The notes: generated from the sequence alone by a model not told the origin. A stretch of 64,000 bases of DNA from Tritrichomonas musculus (GCA_039105265.1 JAPFFF010000006.1:2790001-2854000), one strand, 5' to 3'; shown: positions 1 to 9,757, counted from the stretch's first letter. Numbers and translations: made by a program.

Positions 1-3000
1 AGATTCAATTGTGAATTGAACAATATTAAATCAGTAACAGAAACGGTCATATTCATTTCGGACATTAATGCTTGCTTTGAATAAAGGAAAGTTTTAGGTT
101 TCTTCTTAATAATAATAATCTTTTTCTTATTTTCATTATCAACATTTGTATCAGTGTTATTATTATCATTATTTGTGTCTGTATTATTGTTATCTTTATT
201 TGTGTCTGTGCTATTGTTATTGTTGTTGTTGTTTTCTTTTGGAATTTGTTCTGCTTGTGTATAAAAATCTTCATCATTTCGAATTTTCTTATATTCTAAG
301 TTGAATGGCTCAATTACGTTGGTGGTACGATTGTCTGCTTTTACAGCAAGATTTATGAAGTTGATAATGAAATCTGTATCACTCCAATCAAATTGGAATC
401 CGAATGATAAAGTGAAATTGTAAAAGCCTGGCTTTGTGAGAATAGTTAAATACATTGAACTAGACGAAAACACGAATTCTTTTGATTTTTCTGGTTTTGG
501 ATCATCTTCTTCACCGAAGAAAGGGCATCCCAATATGTAATAGAATAAAGGAATGAAGAATGTTGGATGAATCAAAATATTCATATTATTAAAAGTCATG
601 TATAAATTATCAGGAGTTAAAGCAAAAGTCATAATTGGAGGAATTTCTTTTTCATCCTCTTCTTCTTCAATTTTATCATTCATTTTACTCTTTCTCTTTG
701 GATTTTTTTCTTCGTTTAATTTCTTCTCTTCTCTTCTTTTCTTCTCCATATTTGTGATGATATTTCCGCCATAATAATTTACATCGTTCTCTAATAGAGG
801 AACAACAGAAACGTCTCCAAATTCAAATTCTTGTTGATCAGTGTATCTGAACTTAAAGTTTTCAAATATGATATCGGCAAACTTTCCTGATCGATCTATT
901 GGTACGTGTGCATGTCCAAGTGTAAATAAGCAATGAAACTCCGTTGCAAAAGCATCTGCCGGACCATCATAATCCCAAAATGAATAGATGCACTTTTTGA
1001 ATGTATGGCAAAAGTTGTGATTATAATTGACAGTGATGTCATTGATATTGAAATCCATTGTAATGCCAACCAACCAAAGGCCAGTTGCATATAAAACAGC
1101 ATCTTCTTGCTTTGTTTGCAAGAAATCTTTAGTTTCAGAAATCATCTTTTTAATGTCTTCTTTTTCATGTGACAATTTTGAATATAGATCGCCTTCTTTG
1201 TATTTTATTAGGTCAAATAACATATCAATTGTTATTTCTGGTGTCTTCATAACTTCCTTATCATGATGGAAGACATCTAATGTGTCAAAAACAATGTGGA
1301 ACTTTGTTGGTATTTCGGGTGTCTGCATGAATAAATGAGGAGTTTTCATGACCAAGTAGTCATTGATTTCTGATTTGTAACCGACTGTTAATTCAAGGTT
1401 TTTGACATCAACATTAATTGCACTATATAGCATTGAACCTGGAGCTGTTTCTTCCGTCTTTCCATAAGTAAACAAGCCAAACAAATATCGGCATAAATGA
1501 GTGAAATAGAGATAATGAAGAGTGAATTTTGTGTCACTTAATTCGGCCGACATTAAAAACTTATGAAATTCCATTTTGAATGGAACTTTTGGATCAGGAT
1601 TTGTATCCAAAATTGTGTGAAAATCATGAAGTTGATCAGTGACAACAACTGGATGAGTTACGTAAATATACATGTCCATGTCTTGATCAAAACTATTCAA
1701 TGAATATGTGAATGAATCAGCTGTCAATTTGGCCAAATCATTGTTCATGAACCATGTTAATGCATGGACTCTCATTGAGAAATAAAGCTTCGTTGGAACA
1801 TATTCATATTTGGAAACAAAAGTAAAGTTCATTGGATCAGGTTTGTCAATCAATCCCATTTTTGTTTCATAGTCAGTGAATCTGAAATAATTAATCAAAA
1901 AGTTCAACGGTTTCAAAGTGTCATGAACAACAGCATCACCGAAATCAAGTTTAACTGTTTTATCCTCAAAAGTTTGTACAAAAGTACAACCGACATAACC
2001 GTTAATAAGTGAATTCTCTCCAGATGGAGTTGCTTCCAAGAACAAGTTTTCGGTTTTATTGAAATATTCATAAGAGAGAATTTTTGACGTTTTGACACTG
2101 ACGATTGTTTTGTGTTCCTTTAAAATAATGTCAATGATCAATGGAGTTATATTGAACAGGTAAAGATGTTCATCACGATAGGAGACGTTTAACAAGACAT
2201 GAGAAAAGTTGAGATGAAAATCATTCTCTGCTTTAAAAACGTCTGCTGGTGCTTGAAATGGATACAGAATATCGGCAATGTAAAAGTACAATTGAATGAG
2301 GAAGTTCAGTGTGAATTGATCAAGATTGACCGTTAAATCTGAATCTACATTTGCATCAAACTTGAAATATGGAAATAGATCGCTGTTTGCTATTGCAATC
2401 TCAAGTCCAAGTGAACCGCTAAAATCGCTAGAAAATTGTTTGTCATTAATGACGAGAGCAGCATTGCCAAAATCAATATCAAATCGTTCGTATAATGAAC
2501 TGTAATCTTCGGCATCGAAGTATTTATTTGGAATCATTTTGATTGAAATGTCTTTGAATACAAATGCCAAATAATTGTTGCCTTCAATTACATCATACAA
2601 AAAGTTGAACCGAAAAGATTTGATTGCAATGTTAATGTTGTATGAAACATGAGTGTCAATTGCCTGTTGGATTTGAACAACAGTAGCTGTTAAAACTTGA
2701 GTGTCATTACTACTACTATTGTTGTTTGCTGCATTTGCTTCTATTTCAGCTTTTTCACGTGATAAAAAGTCAACAATCGACGTGATGTAGCCATAATCAA
2801 ACACAAATGCTAAAGGCGGCGATGAAAGGAGAATGTTTGCAGGCTTGTTTGGCTGTGATTCGTAACATACAAGCAGTTGATCTCCTGACTTTGAATCATC
2901 TTTGTTGTCGCTTTCAGCTGACAAAAGATACGGGAAATTTGGATTCAAATCATTCATCAGATGAAAGTTGGCAAATGAAAAAGCACTGAACGATGAATAA

Positions 3001-4409
3001 CCGCTTTTTTTGTATTCCATTCGAAGTGTATTCGAAACCAGCCGAGTTATAGATTTCCCAGAATCTTCAGAAAGTTTCAAATTGAATGAATTAATAATTA
3101 AAAAGACACCAAAGGGACCCGAAAAAGTGTCATCTGCAACAATTTCAAAGAACTCATCGGAGTCAGATGAGCCGGCTGCAGCAAGTGACAAATTAGATTC
3201 ATATTCATTTTTAGATATGAGACGAAGCATTGTAATCGCATTTGAATCAAGGGTCTCTTCAAGATTTGTCAACTCAATTGAACTTCGGCGGTTTTGACGA
3301 CGGTTTTCTGAATATAGATTCATGTATTCTTTCCTGTTTTTGAGAATTTGTAGAACACATGAAGGATCAATTTGTTCTTTCTTCAATTTTTCAAGAGCGC
3401 AACGATGAGTGTATCGCCACCAATATGATGATGATCGATCACTGCGTGGAAAATGGTCTGGGCGGCCACACATGGCATACATACGACGACGATTAAACAT
3501 CATAAATAACCGTTGAAGTTCAAGAATGCTTTTCCATTGTTGTCGACAAAGAAGAAGATTCAAATTGTCAATACGAATCTTAACTTTGGTATGAAGACCT
3601 GTGGGGCCGGCATTGTTGGCTGCTTCAGCTAATGCAGCGTCTGACTTCGAATTGGGTAATTCAGCGTCTTTTGATATCTTGATTTTGGCTTCAAATGTAA
3701 TAGGATTGAGGAAGAATTCGTGATTCGATGAAGTGATTTCATCTAACATGTCTTTTAAAAAGCCTGCTTGATCAACTGATACTGGTGTAGCATTAGTATC
3801 GATGTATAACGCAAATCTCTTAATTTGAGCATTTTTTCGAAGTATTGGGGTATCTGCATCAACAAAAATTGGATTCCCCTTTTCATCGACGGAAAGCCAA
3901 TCAATTGAAAGTAGAATGACTCCAAGTGCAAAATATTTTCCTCCATATGGAATTTCGACGCGAATATGAACATTTTCAACATGAAATTTAAGATTATCGA
4001 CAATTTTTCCTAGAAGTCCGGTTAAAACGCCTTTCTGCGAAACATTAGATTGGTCATTTGTTGAATCATTGCTTGTTTCATCTGTAGTTTTTGGTGTGTT
4101 TTGTTGAAAATCATCGGTTAATATTGGATTTTCGGCAAAAGTTGCTAAAACATAAATATTTTTGATTGTAATTTCGCATGCTTCAGAACTGAGCTTTGTC
4201 CATGGAAGTTTTAAATCAATTGTGCCAATTATTCCTTTTTTAACGGTAAAAGGAATCGATTGATTGATTAAAGCGTCTGTTTTAATATTCACATTTTCAA
4301 GATGAACCAATCCACTCCATAATGCAACCTCTAATTGTGATCCATCGATTTGCTCGATATATTCATAAAATATAGAACTAATAACTTTCGAAGCTATTTT
4401 ATTTAGCAT
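1..4409 (-). CDS. VPS13: VPS13/chorein-family lipid-transfer protein, N-terminal part (3' end beyond window)
   Basis: The reading frame starts at the ATG complementary to 4407-4409 and stays open to base 3, giving about 1,469 codons with no stop; the C-terminus lies left of the window. I checked the frame near 4409, 3065, 2795, 1085 and 5 and found no shift. The first residues (MLNKIASKVISSIFYEYIEQ, followed by a D-x-S-Q-L...W-x-G motif and NVNIK) match the chorein N-terminal domain of VPS13-type proteins, which form a hydrophobic groove moving phospholipids between membranes at contact sites. The rest resembles the beta-rich VPS13 body, with a charged Lys/Glu stretch near residues 1210-1250 and an Asn-rich run near 1390-1420 (bases 140-250). 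A TCATAA initiator-like element lies 16 nt upstream. ATG2 and other bridge-like proteins share the domain, so the exact paralogue is uncertain. Confidence 0.82.
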   Translation of the reverse strand, partial: MLNKIASKVISSIFYEYIEQIDGSQLEVALWSGLVHLENVNIKTDALINQSIPFTVKKGIIGTIDLKLPWTKLSSEACEITIKNIYVLATFAENPILTDDFQQNTPKTTDETSNDSTNDQSNVSQKGVLTGLLGKIVDNLKFHVENVHIRVEIPYGGKYFALGVILLSIDWLSVDEKGNPIFVDADTPILRKNAQIKRFALYIDTNATPVSVDQAGFLKDMLDEITSSNHEFFLNPITFEAKIKISKDAELPNSKSDAALAEAANNAGPTGLHTKVKIRIDNLNLLLCRQQWKSILELQRLFMMFNRRRMYAMCGRPDHFPRSDRSSSYWWRYTHRCALEKLKKEQIDPSCVLQILKNRKEYMNLYSENRRQNRRSSIELTNLEETLDSNAITMLRLISKNEYESNLSLAAAGSSDSDEFFEIVADDTFSGPFGVFLIINSFNLKLSEDSGKSITRLVSNTLRMEYKKSGYSSFSAFSFANFHLMNDLNPNFPYLLSAESDNKDDSKSGDQLLVCYESQPNKPANILLSSPPLAFVFDYGYITSIVDFLSREKAEIEANAANNNSSSNDTQVLTATVVQIQQAIDTHVSYNINIAIKSFRFNFLYDVIEGNNYLAFVFKDISIKMIPNKYFDAEDYSSLYERFDIDFGNAALVINDKQFSSDFSGSLGLEIAIANSDLFPYFKFDANVDSDLTVNLDQFTLNFLIQLYFYIADILYPFQAPADVFKAENDFHLNFSHVLLNVSYRDEHLYLFNITPLIIDIILKEHKTIVSVKTSKILSYEYFNKTENLFLEATPSGENSLINGYVGCTFVQTFEDKTVKLDFGDAVVHDTLKPLNFLINYFRFTDYETKMGLIDKPDPMNFTFVSKYEYVPTKLYFSMRVHALTWFMNNDLAKLTADSFTYSLNSFDQDMDMYIYVTHPVVVTDQLHDFHTILDTNPDPKVPFKMEFHKFLMSAELSDTKFTLHYLYFTHLCRYLFGLFTYGKTEETAPGSMLYSAINVDVKNLELTVGYKSEINDYLVMKTPHLFMQTPEIPTKFHIVFDTLDVFHHDKEVMKTPEITIDMLFDLIKYKEGDLYSKLSHEKEDIKKMISETKDFLQTKQEDAVLYATGLWLVGITMDFNINDITVNYNHNFCHTFKKCIYSFWDYDGPADAFATEFHCLFTLGHAHVPIDRSGKFADIIFENFKFRYTDQQEFEFGDVSVVPLLENDVNYYGGNIITNMEKKRREEKKLNEEKNPKRKSKMNDKIEEEEDEKEIPPIMTFALTPDNLYMTFNNMNILIHPTFFIPLFYYILGCPFFGEEDDPKPEKSKEFVFSSSSMYLTILTKPGFYNFTLSFGFQFDWSDTDFIINFINLAVKADNRTTNVIEPFNLEYKKIRNDEDFYTQAEQIPKENNNNNNNSTDTNKDNNNTDTNNDNNNTDTNVDNENKKKIIIIKKKPKTFLYSKQALMSEMNMTVSVTDLILFNSQLN

Positions 4410-4421
4410 TTATTTGTAATT

Positions 4422-4427
4422 TTATGA
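4422..4427 (-). promoter_or_regulatory. Putative initiator (Inr) of the VPS13-like gene
   Basis: The minus strand reads TCATAA, fitting the trichomonad Inr consensus TCA(+1)YWW. The A(+1) lies 16 nt before the ATG, a leader length typical of Trichomonas. The motif is short and could occur by chance in AT-rich DNA. Confidence 0.4.
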
Positions 4428-5086
4428 AAGGATTATTCTTTTTTTCTGTAATCTCAGAAATATCAATAATCTATTGAAAAATTAAATTAATATAAAAAAT
4501 TTTATCGGCATTATTTATTTCAAATTTTGATAGTAATAAAATATCATTAAATCCTCTTTTTCTTTGATTATAATTTTTTTATTTTAATATTTTTATATTT
4601 TTGTATCTATTATATATAATTATTTTATATTTGATAATTATTTTCAGATTTTTTAAAAAAATATTTATATATTCAATATTTGTTTTTTCCCAAACAATAA
4701 AAATAAAATAAAGAAAATTAAGAAAATATGAATTTTCATCTATCTCATTAAATTTTTTGATTTTAAATGATATTTCATTTATTTATAATATATTTATAAT
4801 TTATAAAATTACTATTGTAATTGAAATATAATATATTGAAAAATCTACAAGATAATTGTTTTTTTTTTTTTTATAACCTCTCAAAAAGTTTTGTTTAAAG
4901 CGCCAAAAAGAATCAATAAACAACTAAATTTTATTGGTTTTTCTTGGGCAACTTAAGATAAATCTAATAAAGATTAATTGTTTTTCCAAAAAAGTGAATT
5001 TTGAGCGATTTATTTTATTTCAAAAAATTGGCCTTTTTGATTATAATCAAGCAAATGGATAATACTAGTTTTACTAAAAAAACAGT
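4428..5086. other. AT-rich spacer between the VPS13-like and kinase genes
   Basis: About 660 bases of very AT-rich DNA with homopolymer runs, including a long T run at about 4858-4872. It should hold the upstream region of the VPS13-like gene and the 3' untranslated end of the kinase gene, both on the minus strand. I see no ORF, RNA gene or repeat in it. Confidence 0.6.
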
Positions 5087-7225
5087 TCATAGATAGGTGC
5101 CGAATATATCAAAGTGGAAAAATAATAAGTAATATGATCCGTCGTTATTTGGCCGTGTTTGGATTATGCGAATGAATTTTGTAGGAGGACTTATTTGAGG
5201 CAATTTATAGGTGGCAAGTAGATTATCTTCTTTAATGTTTTTATCTTTATAATCAAACAAAGTTATCCATTTATCATCTATTTTGCACTGAATCATAAAA
5301 GACTTCAAACTATCTGAATTGCATCTTTGAAGGCGAAATCCAGTTATAATAGCAAAACCTTTGGATAATTCAACCTGGAACCAAGAATCTTTAGCATTCA
5401 ACGTACTTATGTGACTATCTTTATTTACCATGTAAAATTTGTTAAAATCGAAATAAGTGGCATTTATTAATACAGGACATCTGTGAGGATCATTCATACA
5501 ATTTTTAACAAGAGTAGAAAAAACACCTTTTGAATATTTATCATCATTTGATAAAATTTCAAATCTTTTGATTGTATAAAAGCCATCTCCTTGGTCCCAA
5601 CTTGGTCCTGTACGAATGAATTTAATCTTTTTTCCACAGATTGGATCATTGGATAATTTCATTTCTTTATCTTTTCCGTTCAATTTTTTAGCTAGACTTA
5701 TTTGATGAACTAGTTTTCCTTCTACTTCAATATCGAAAGATTTTGGAAATCCAATGTATGATGAAAAAACTTTGAATCCAGTAATTGAAACTTCTTCTTC
5801 GAGTACAAACTCAATATAAAATTTTGAGTTAAAAGCTACACCAAACATGTCTTTTGTTGATGGATCAAGAACGTTGTATGGATCATTTGATGACTGTGAT
5901 GCTATAAAAAGAGGATCAAAAGGTGATGCTTCTTGATTCTTCAACCGATAAAGAATTCCAGGTTCTTCATAACTTAAATCTACGTTGAAAAAGTGGGATA
6001 AGCCTTGATTTTGGATTTTTCTTTCTAATTTCAAAATTTGATCTGATTGATCTTTGATTGTTTGACTCATAATTTTCATTTGTGACTCAATTATTGAGTT
6101 GTCATTCTTTGCTGCTTTTAGTTCTGATTCTAAAAATGAAACTTTTTCTTTCAGTTTTTGAATATCTTCGTTATTCGAAGTTCCATCATTATGTAATATT
6201 AAAGATTTAGGTTCTTCGTTGATTTCGTCAATATAATAGAGTATTTCTTCATAATCGACGTCATTTAAACAATATTTTTCATCGTCATTCTCATCAATAA
6301 GAATTGGATCTGTATAATTTTCTTCAAATGCAAAGAAATAATCATCATCTTGTGAAAGACTTAATTTTCTATAAATTTCACTGAATGTCGGTCTGTCTTT
6401 CGGGTTTTCTGACCAACATTTTTGAATCAAAATTCGAAGATTTTGATTAATTGAATCATCGTCTTCAAATTCAGGACGAAGGCCACTTGTAACTTTCATT
6501 TTCAATTGAAAATCGTTTATTATTTTCTTGCTATTAATAAGATCTGAGTAGGCTCGTTTTCCTGTAACAACTTCGTACATTAAAATGCCAAAGGCAAAAA
6601 CATCTGCTTTTGTATTAAAATGATCGCTGTTAATAACTTCTGGTGCCATATATGGAGCAGTACCTGAATTTGATATCGTTTGATTCATTGAATGTTGTGG
6701 ATCAAAAAATTTAGAAAGGCCAAAATCGGTAATATGAGGATAAAAATTTTCATCTAAAAGTATGTTCTCTGGTTTTAAATCTCGGTGAATAACATGACGG
6801 CTATGGAGTATCATCATGCCTCGTGCTATTCCAATTAGAATAATTTGGCGTTTTGTATTATTATAATCAGAAGGGCAAAGGCTTCTCATCTCTTTCTCAA
6901 TCAAATCTGCTAAAGATCCTTCTTTCATGTAATCCATAAGAATTGTAATGTTTTTTTTATTGTCAAAATCTCGATATGAGAATCCTCGAAATCGAACAAT
7001 TGTTGGATGTTGTATTTGAATAAGAATTCGAACTTCTCGTAAAATAAATATTTTGTTTGAGCTTTCAGTATCAATATAATTGGTTTTGGCAGCGTATTCC
7101 TCACCATTTTCATTGTTTCGAACTAAATTAATTTCTCCAAAACCACCTCTATTAATAGATCTGACAACTTTATAATCTTCTACTCTAAATAAATAAATGT
7201 CGCGCGGGTTTTGGGATAAGCTCAT
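5087..7225 (-). CDS. TKL-like protein kinase with coiled coil and two C-terminal F5/8-type C (discoidin-like) domains
   Basis: 712 codons from ATG to TGA. The kinase domain spans about residues 18-290: glycine loop INRGGFGEI (24-32), ATP-anchoring Lys47 in YAAK, HRDLKPEN (147-154), DFG (167-169), a GTAPYMAPE activation-segment end (188-196), and the invariant Asp of KADVFAFG (206-213). All catalytic residues are present, so it should be active. Residues ~355-415 form a heptad-like coiled coil. Residues ~430-565 and ~575-712 are two beta-sandwich, galactose-binding-like domains, shown by W-x-Q/VELS, ITGF-x-L/V and FIRI/FIRTG motifs. No signal peptide or membrane segment is visible, so this is an intracellular kinase with putative ligand-binding tails. 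Trichomonads, notably Tritrichomonas, have large kinase families of this design. Substrates are unknown. It is divergent from the mobile-element relics just upstream. Confidence 0.9.
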   Translation of the reverse strand: MSLSQNPRDIYLFRVEDYKVVRSINRGGFGEINLVRNNENGEEYAAKTNYIDTESSNKIFILREVRILIQIQHPTIVRFRGFSYRDFDNKKNITILMDYMKEGSLADLIEKEMRSLCPSDYNNTKRQIILIGIARGMMILHSRHVIHRDLKPENILLDENFYPHITDFGLSKFFDPQHSMNQTISNSGTAPYMAPEVINSDHFNTKADVFAFGILMYEVVTGKRAYSDLINSKKIINDFQLKMKVTSGLRPEFEDDDSINQNLRILIQKCWSENPKDRPTFSEIYRKLSLSQDDDYFFAFEENYTDPILIDENDDEKYCLNDVDYEEILYYIDEINEEPKSLILHNDGTSNNEDIQKLKEKVSFLESELKAAKNDNSIIESQMKIMSQTIKDQSDQILKLERKIQNQGLSHFFNVDLSYEEPGILYRLKNQEASPFDPLFIASQSSNDPYNVLDPSTKDMFGVAFNSKFYIEFVLEEEVSITGFKVFSSYIGFPKSFDIEVEGKLVHQISLAKKLNGKDKEMKLSNDPICGKKIKFIRTGPSWDQGDGFYTIKRFEILSNDDKYSKGVFSTLVKNCMNDPHRCPVLINATYFDFNKFYMVNKDSHISTLNAKDSWFQVELSKGFAIITGFRLQRCNSDSLKSFMIQCKIDDKWITLFDYKDKNIKEDNLLATYKLPQISPPTKFIRIIQTRPNNDGSYYLLFFHFDIFGTYL

Positions 7226-7400
7226 TTTGTTAGATTTTTTTTGAATCTAAAAGTCATTTACAAACTTTTTCAAAATATATTTGGTGAAGTAAAAACTCTG
7301 AAAAAGTGGAAGCAATGATATCTAATCAGTTGACAAATCAAATGTTAAGCTTACAATGACTCTCGACATAATGAATGATTAATAAATCTATGGATGTTAC

Positions 7401-8377
7401 AATCTATGGTTTCTCGTAGATCATGGTTTGAAAGTTGTAAATGTCAAGAATGTAACGTTATATGCTTGTTGTAAAGGTTTCAATACATTTGTTAACGAAT
7501 TCATGAATGAGCGTGTAGTCATCCTGGATGTTCTATAAAATTAGTATGAATGATGGTCTCGATACAGAGCATTACAATATGATTAAGATAGTTGATAGTG
7601 ATAAAGCATACCAAGCAATCATTAGCGACACATTCATGAATGGATTACCATTATCAAGAGACTCTTACCTAATCCAATTGCAACCTAAGAACTTTAGTTG
7701 CAAAACATATATTCAAGAATCATTCTTCACACCTGATAATGCTAAGTTCTGGTATCTAACATTCATTTACGATTTCCTTTTCAAATGTGTTGATCTAGAA
7801 TGAATTCACTCCTTAGATGGTGATACAGATAGTGATTTCTTTGCAATTGCAGGTGATATGAAATAGGCATGGTGAACAGTATTTTGATGCAATCATTGCT
7901 AACAGGGAATTCTATGCCAAACATGTTTTCAAATTGTTGCCTAACCCATCCATTGGAACTATTCCGGGAGGGAACTTTACAAACTTCTCTTCCAGAATGC
8001 AAAAAGTAGATGAGAAAATTATCTTAGGTACACGCATTGAAAAATATGGAGATAATCAAGTGACACTCTTTCCTAAATGCTACACAATTTGGAATAATAA
8101 AGAAGATGTGGCATCTGAAATCAAATCTCTAAAACTTAAAGGAGTATCATTAAAGAAGAACTCAATTGAATCATCAGATTACCTTCATGTTATTCAAAAA
8201 CGAACTGTCAAACCTTATATCAACATAAATCTCCAAATGAATCTATACTAAATGTCCAAAGTAACTATTCAGAAGAATGTTCTATCATGTTTCCATAACA
8301 AGATGATCGTACTTCCAAATGAATCTTGTGCGCCATTCATTAAAGTTTTGACTGCAAATGATTACGTTTGTGAATGA
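7401..8377 (+). pseudogene. Decayed family-B (protein-primed, Maverick/Polinton-type) DNA polymerase fragment
   Basis: Three frame-shifted pieces read in order like the palm-to-C-terminus of a family-B DNA polymerase. The first (about 7401-7520) contains VDHGLKV and a NTFVNEFMNERV helix. The second (7528-7800) contains KISMN, a damaged motif B that has lost the usual S-Y-G, and then AKFWYLTFIYDFL, the helix preceding motif C. Around 7820 another frame reads DGDTDSDFFAIAGD, the catalytic DTDS motif C. From about 7867 a further frame reads through FYAKHVFKLLPNP, LFPKCY and LKLKGV (the K-x-KGV element) to a stop at 8249, then continues in frame with LSCFHNKMIVL to 8377. Stops and shifts show it is dead. 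The exonuclease and motif A parts are missing. Polintons are abundant in Trichomonas, hence the family assignment. I found no integrase or capsid gene nearby. Confidence 0.75.
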
Positions 8378-8719
8378 AAGTAGATTTGAATATTTTTGAA
8401 CAAATTTGCTTGCATTTGGCCAATTAAAAACCTTAATGAGTACCTTATATTATCTTTTGCAAACACTTTAAAAATTTTGCAAACATGAATCAATTAAAAA
8501 CAAATAAAATTGGTTTCTCGAACGAGTTACCTAATGAATTACAAAATGAAAATGATTGCATTAATACATTAATAAATATTATATTATTTCAGCATTTCCC
8601 AAATTTGAGCTCAAAACATTGAAACATGATATCATAAATGAAGGCTAGAAATTTTTGGTACCATAATATTGAAACACAATATCGAAAATCAAGACAAAAG
8701 TATCTTCCTGGAGAATTCT
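8378..8719. other. Spacer between two mobile-element relics
   Basis: AT-rich sequence after the polymerase relic. It contains no ORF that I can support. A pair of similar short stretches (gaaacatgatatc near 8620 and gaaacacaatatc near 8671) may be a weak direct repeat. Confidence 0.4.
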
Positions 8720-9067
8720 TCATCTCCTACTCTCTTCTTTAAATTCTTTCTTTGTTTGAAAAATATTATTTTTAGTTTGCTCCTCTAGCCAATTTTTCAC
8801 TTTTTGCTCACCTTCTGAAAGGAGTTTCATTGGTCTGCCTTGCTTTAAATTTGGTTCTAATAAGCCATTTTTTATCAGAGAAAAGTAAGCTTTATAGCAT
8901 TTTAAAAAAGAACTTTGCTTTTGATCGGATAAGCTTTTAAATAATTCTACTAAATGTGATTTTAAATCTTTTTGAATTCTATCTGATTTATTTGTAATAT
9001 CATCAATTTGCCACAATTGTACTATTCTTTTTGCTGGGGAATCGTATTTTTCTACGCCACTTTTTGA
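8720..9067 (-). pseudogene. Transposase N-terminal relic (DDE transposon, HTH part only)
   Basis: The minus-strand frame is open from about 9067 (after an in-frame stop upstream) to a TGA at 8720 and has no ATG. The translation has a helical N-terminal region (SDRIQKDLKSHLVELF) and then a GRPMKLLSEGEQKVKNWLEE segment. The G-R-P hook between two helical DNA-binding units is typical of N-terminal HTH regions of pogo/Tigger- or Tc-like transposases. No DDE catalytic domain follows, so this is at best a truncated element. The upstream end of the frame lies in an inverted repeat (9040-9068). The superfamily is uncertain. Confidence 0.45.
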
Positions 9068-9068
9068 A
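9040..9068 (+). repeat. Inverted repeat, left arm (TIR-like)
   Basis: A 29-bp arm beginning aatcgtatttttctacgcc and running through ccactttttgaa is repeated in inverted orientation at 9425-9453 with one mismatch. Arm and partner enclose 356 bases. It may be the terminal repeat of a small non-autonomous transposon, or the 5' ends of two head-to-head element fragments. Both arms would read K-S-G-V-E-K outward, which favours the second view. Confidence 0.6.
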
Positions 9069-9148
9069 AACTTTTAAACTTTTTGAATACTTTTTTATAC
9101 CTTTTTTTATTCAATTTTTGCTAAATAATGCATAAATATTTAGTTTAA

Positions 9149-9280
9149 ATGGCTTCCCGATTCATCCAGCAATTCAAGGAGCCTGATTCGGCTTCGCCCA
9201 GCCCTGTGGTGATCTCTGGTGCGTATATTCCCGAAAAATTATGTAAAAATAAAACAAATTATATCGAAAAAAGCAAATAG
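9149..9280 (+). other. Short ORF in an unusually GC-rich patch (43 codons, doubtful)
   Basis: The ATG-initiated frame MASRFIQQFKEPDSASPSPV... ends at TAG 9278-9280. The first ~85 bases are visibly richer in G+C than anything around them, and the tail reverts to AT-rich sequence. It lies between the inverted-repeat arms. It could be captured exonic DNA or a fragment of another gene; I do not recognise the peptide. Confidence 0.2.
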
Positions 9281-9378
9281 TTATAATTTTAAGAGAAAAT
9301 TTAAATTTACGATTTTTTTGGTTAATTTTCTTAACAGAGTAAGTTAAATTTCACCTTAAGATGGCGGTTTTTTACTTT

Positions 9379-9412
9379 CCATGAATAGCTATCCATGAGT
9401 AGCTATTCATGG
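9379..9412. repeat. Perfect 12-bp hairpin
   Basis: ccatgaatagct (9379-9390) and agctattcatgg (9401-9412) are exact inverted repeats around a 10-base loop. It lies next to the right inverted-repeat arm, inside the mobile-element relic region. A role is unknown. Confidence 0.7.
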
Positions 9413-9424
9413 ATAGAAAAAACA

Positions 9425-9453
9425 TTCAAAAAGTGGCGTAGAAAAAAACGATT
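9425..9453 (-). repeat. Inverted repeat, right arm (TIR-like)
   Basis: This is the reverse complement of 9040-9068 with 28 of 29 bases matching. It lies just right of a strong hairpin (9379-9412). The plus-strand ORF through it (9395-9589) ends in an AT microsatellite and has no recognisable domain. Confidence 0.6.
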
Positions 9454-9545
9454 GTCCCTTTTTGCTTCATCTCGTAAATCCTCTGGTAAAGCATTAAAAT
9501 CCAAAAAATCTGCATATTATTTTTGCGAATGTAGAAAGAGAAAAC

Positions 9546-9571
9546 ATATATATATATATATATATATATAT
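9546..9571. repeat. (AT)13 microsatellite
   Basis: Uninterrupted AT dinucleotide run of 26 bases. It forms the Ile-Tyr end of a doubtful plus-strand ORF, which argues against that ORF being a gene. Confidence 0.9.
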
Positions 9572-9757
9572 GATTTTTTCATTTTTTAAAATTCATAAGG
9601 CTCTCTAAAAAATAATAAACACTTCTCAAAAAGCTACTTTTTGTATAATTGAATTGAATTTATTTCTGAGTAAATTTATAAACATATTGAAAAAGTGGAA
9701 CAAAAGGATTTGATACTTCCTCACTAATCTAGATTTTTTTTTTTTTTGCTGATATTT

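Noticed and set aside
65..4003. Several short ORFs in other frames (65-277, 896-1102, 1027-1266, 1913-2098, 2807-3297, 3755-4003)
   Set aside because: All overlap the long VPS13-like frame and have no recognisable content.
9395..9589. 64-codon plus-strand ORF rich in Lys/Arg/Ser
   Set aside because: It overlaps a hairpin and an inverted-repeat arm and ends in an (AT)n microsatellite translated as Ile-Tyr repeats. No domain or promoter was seen.
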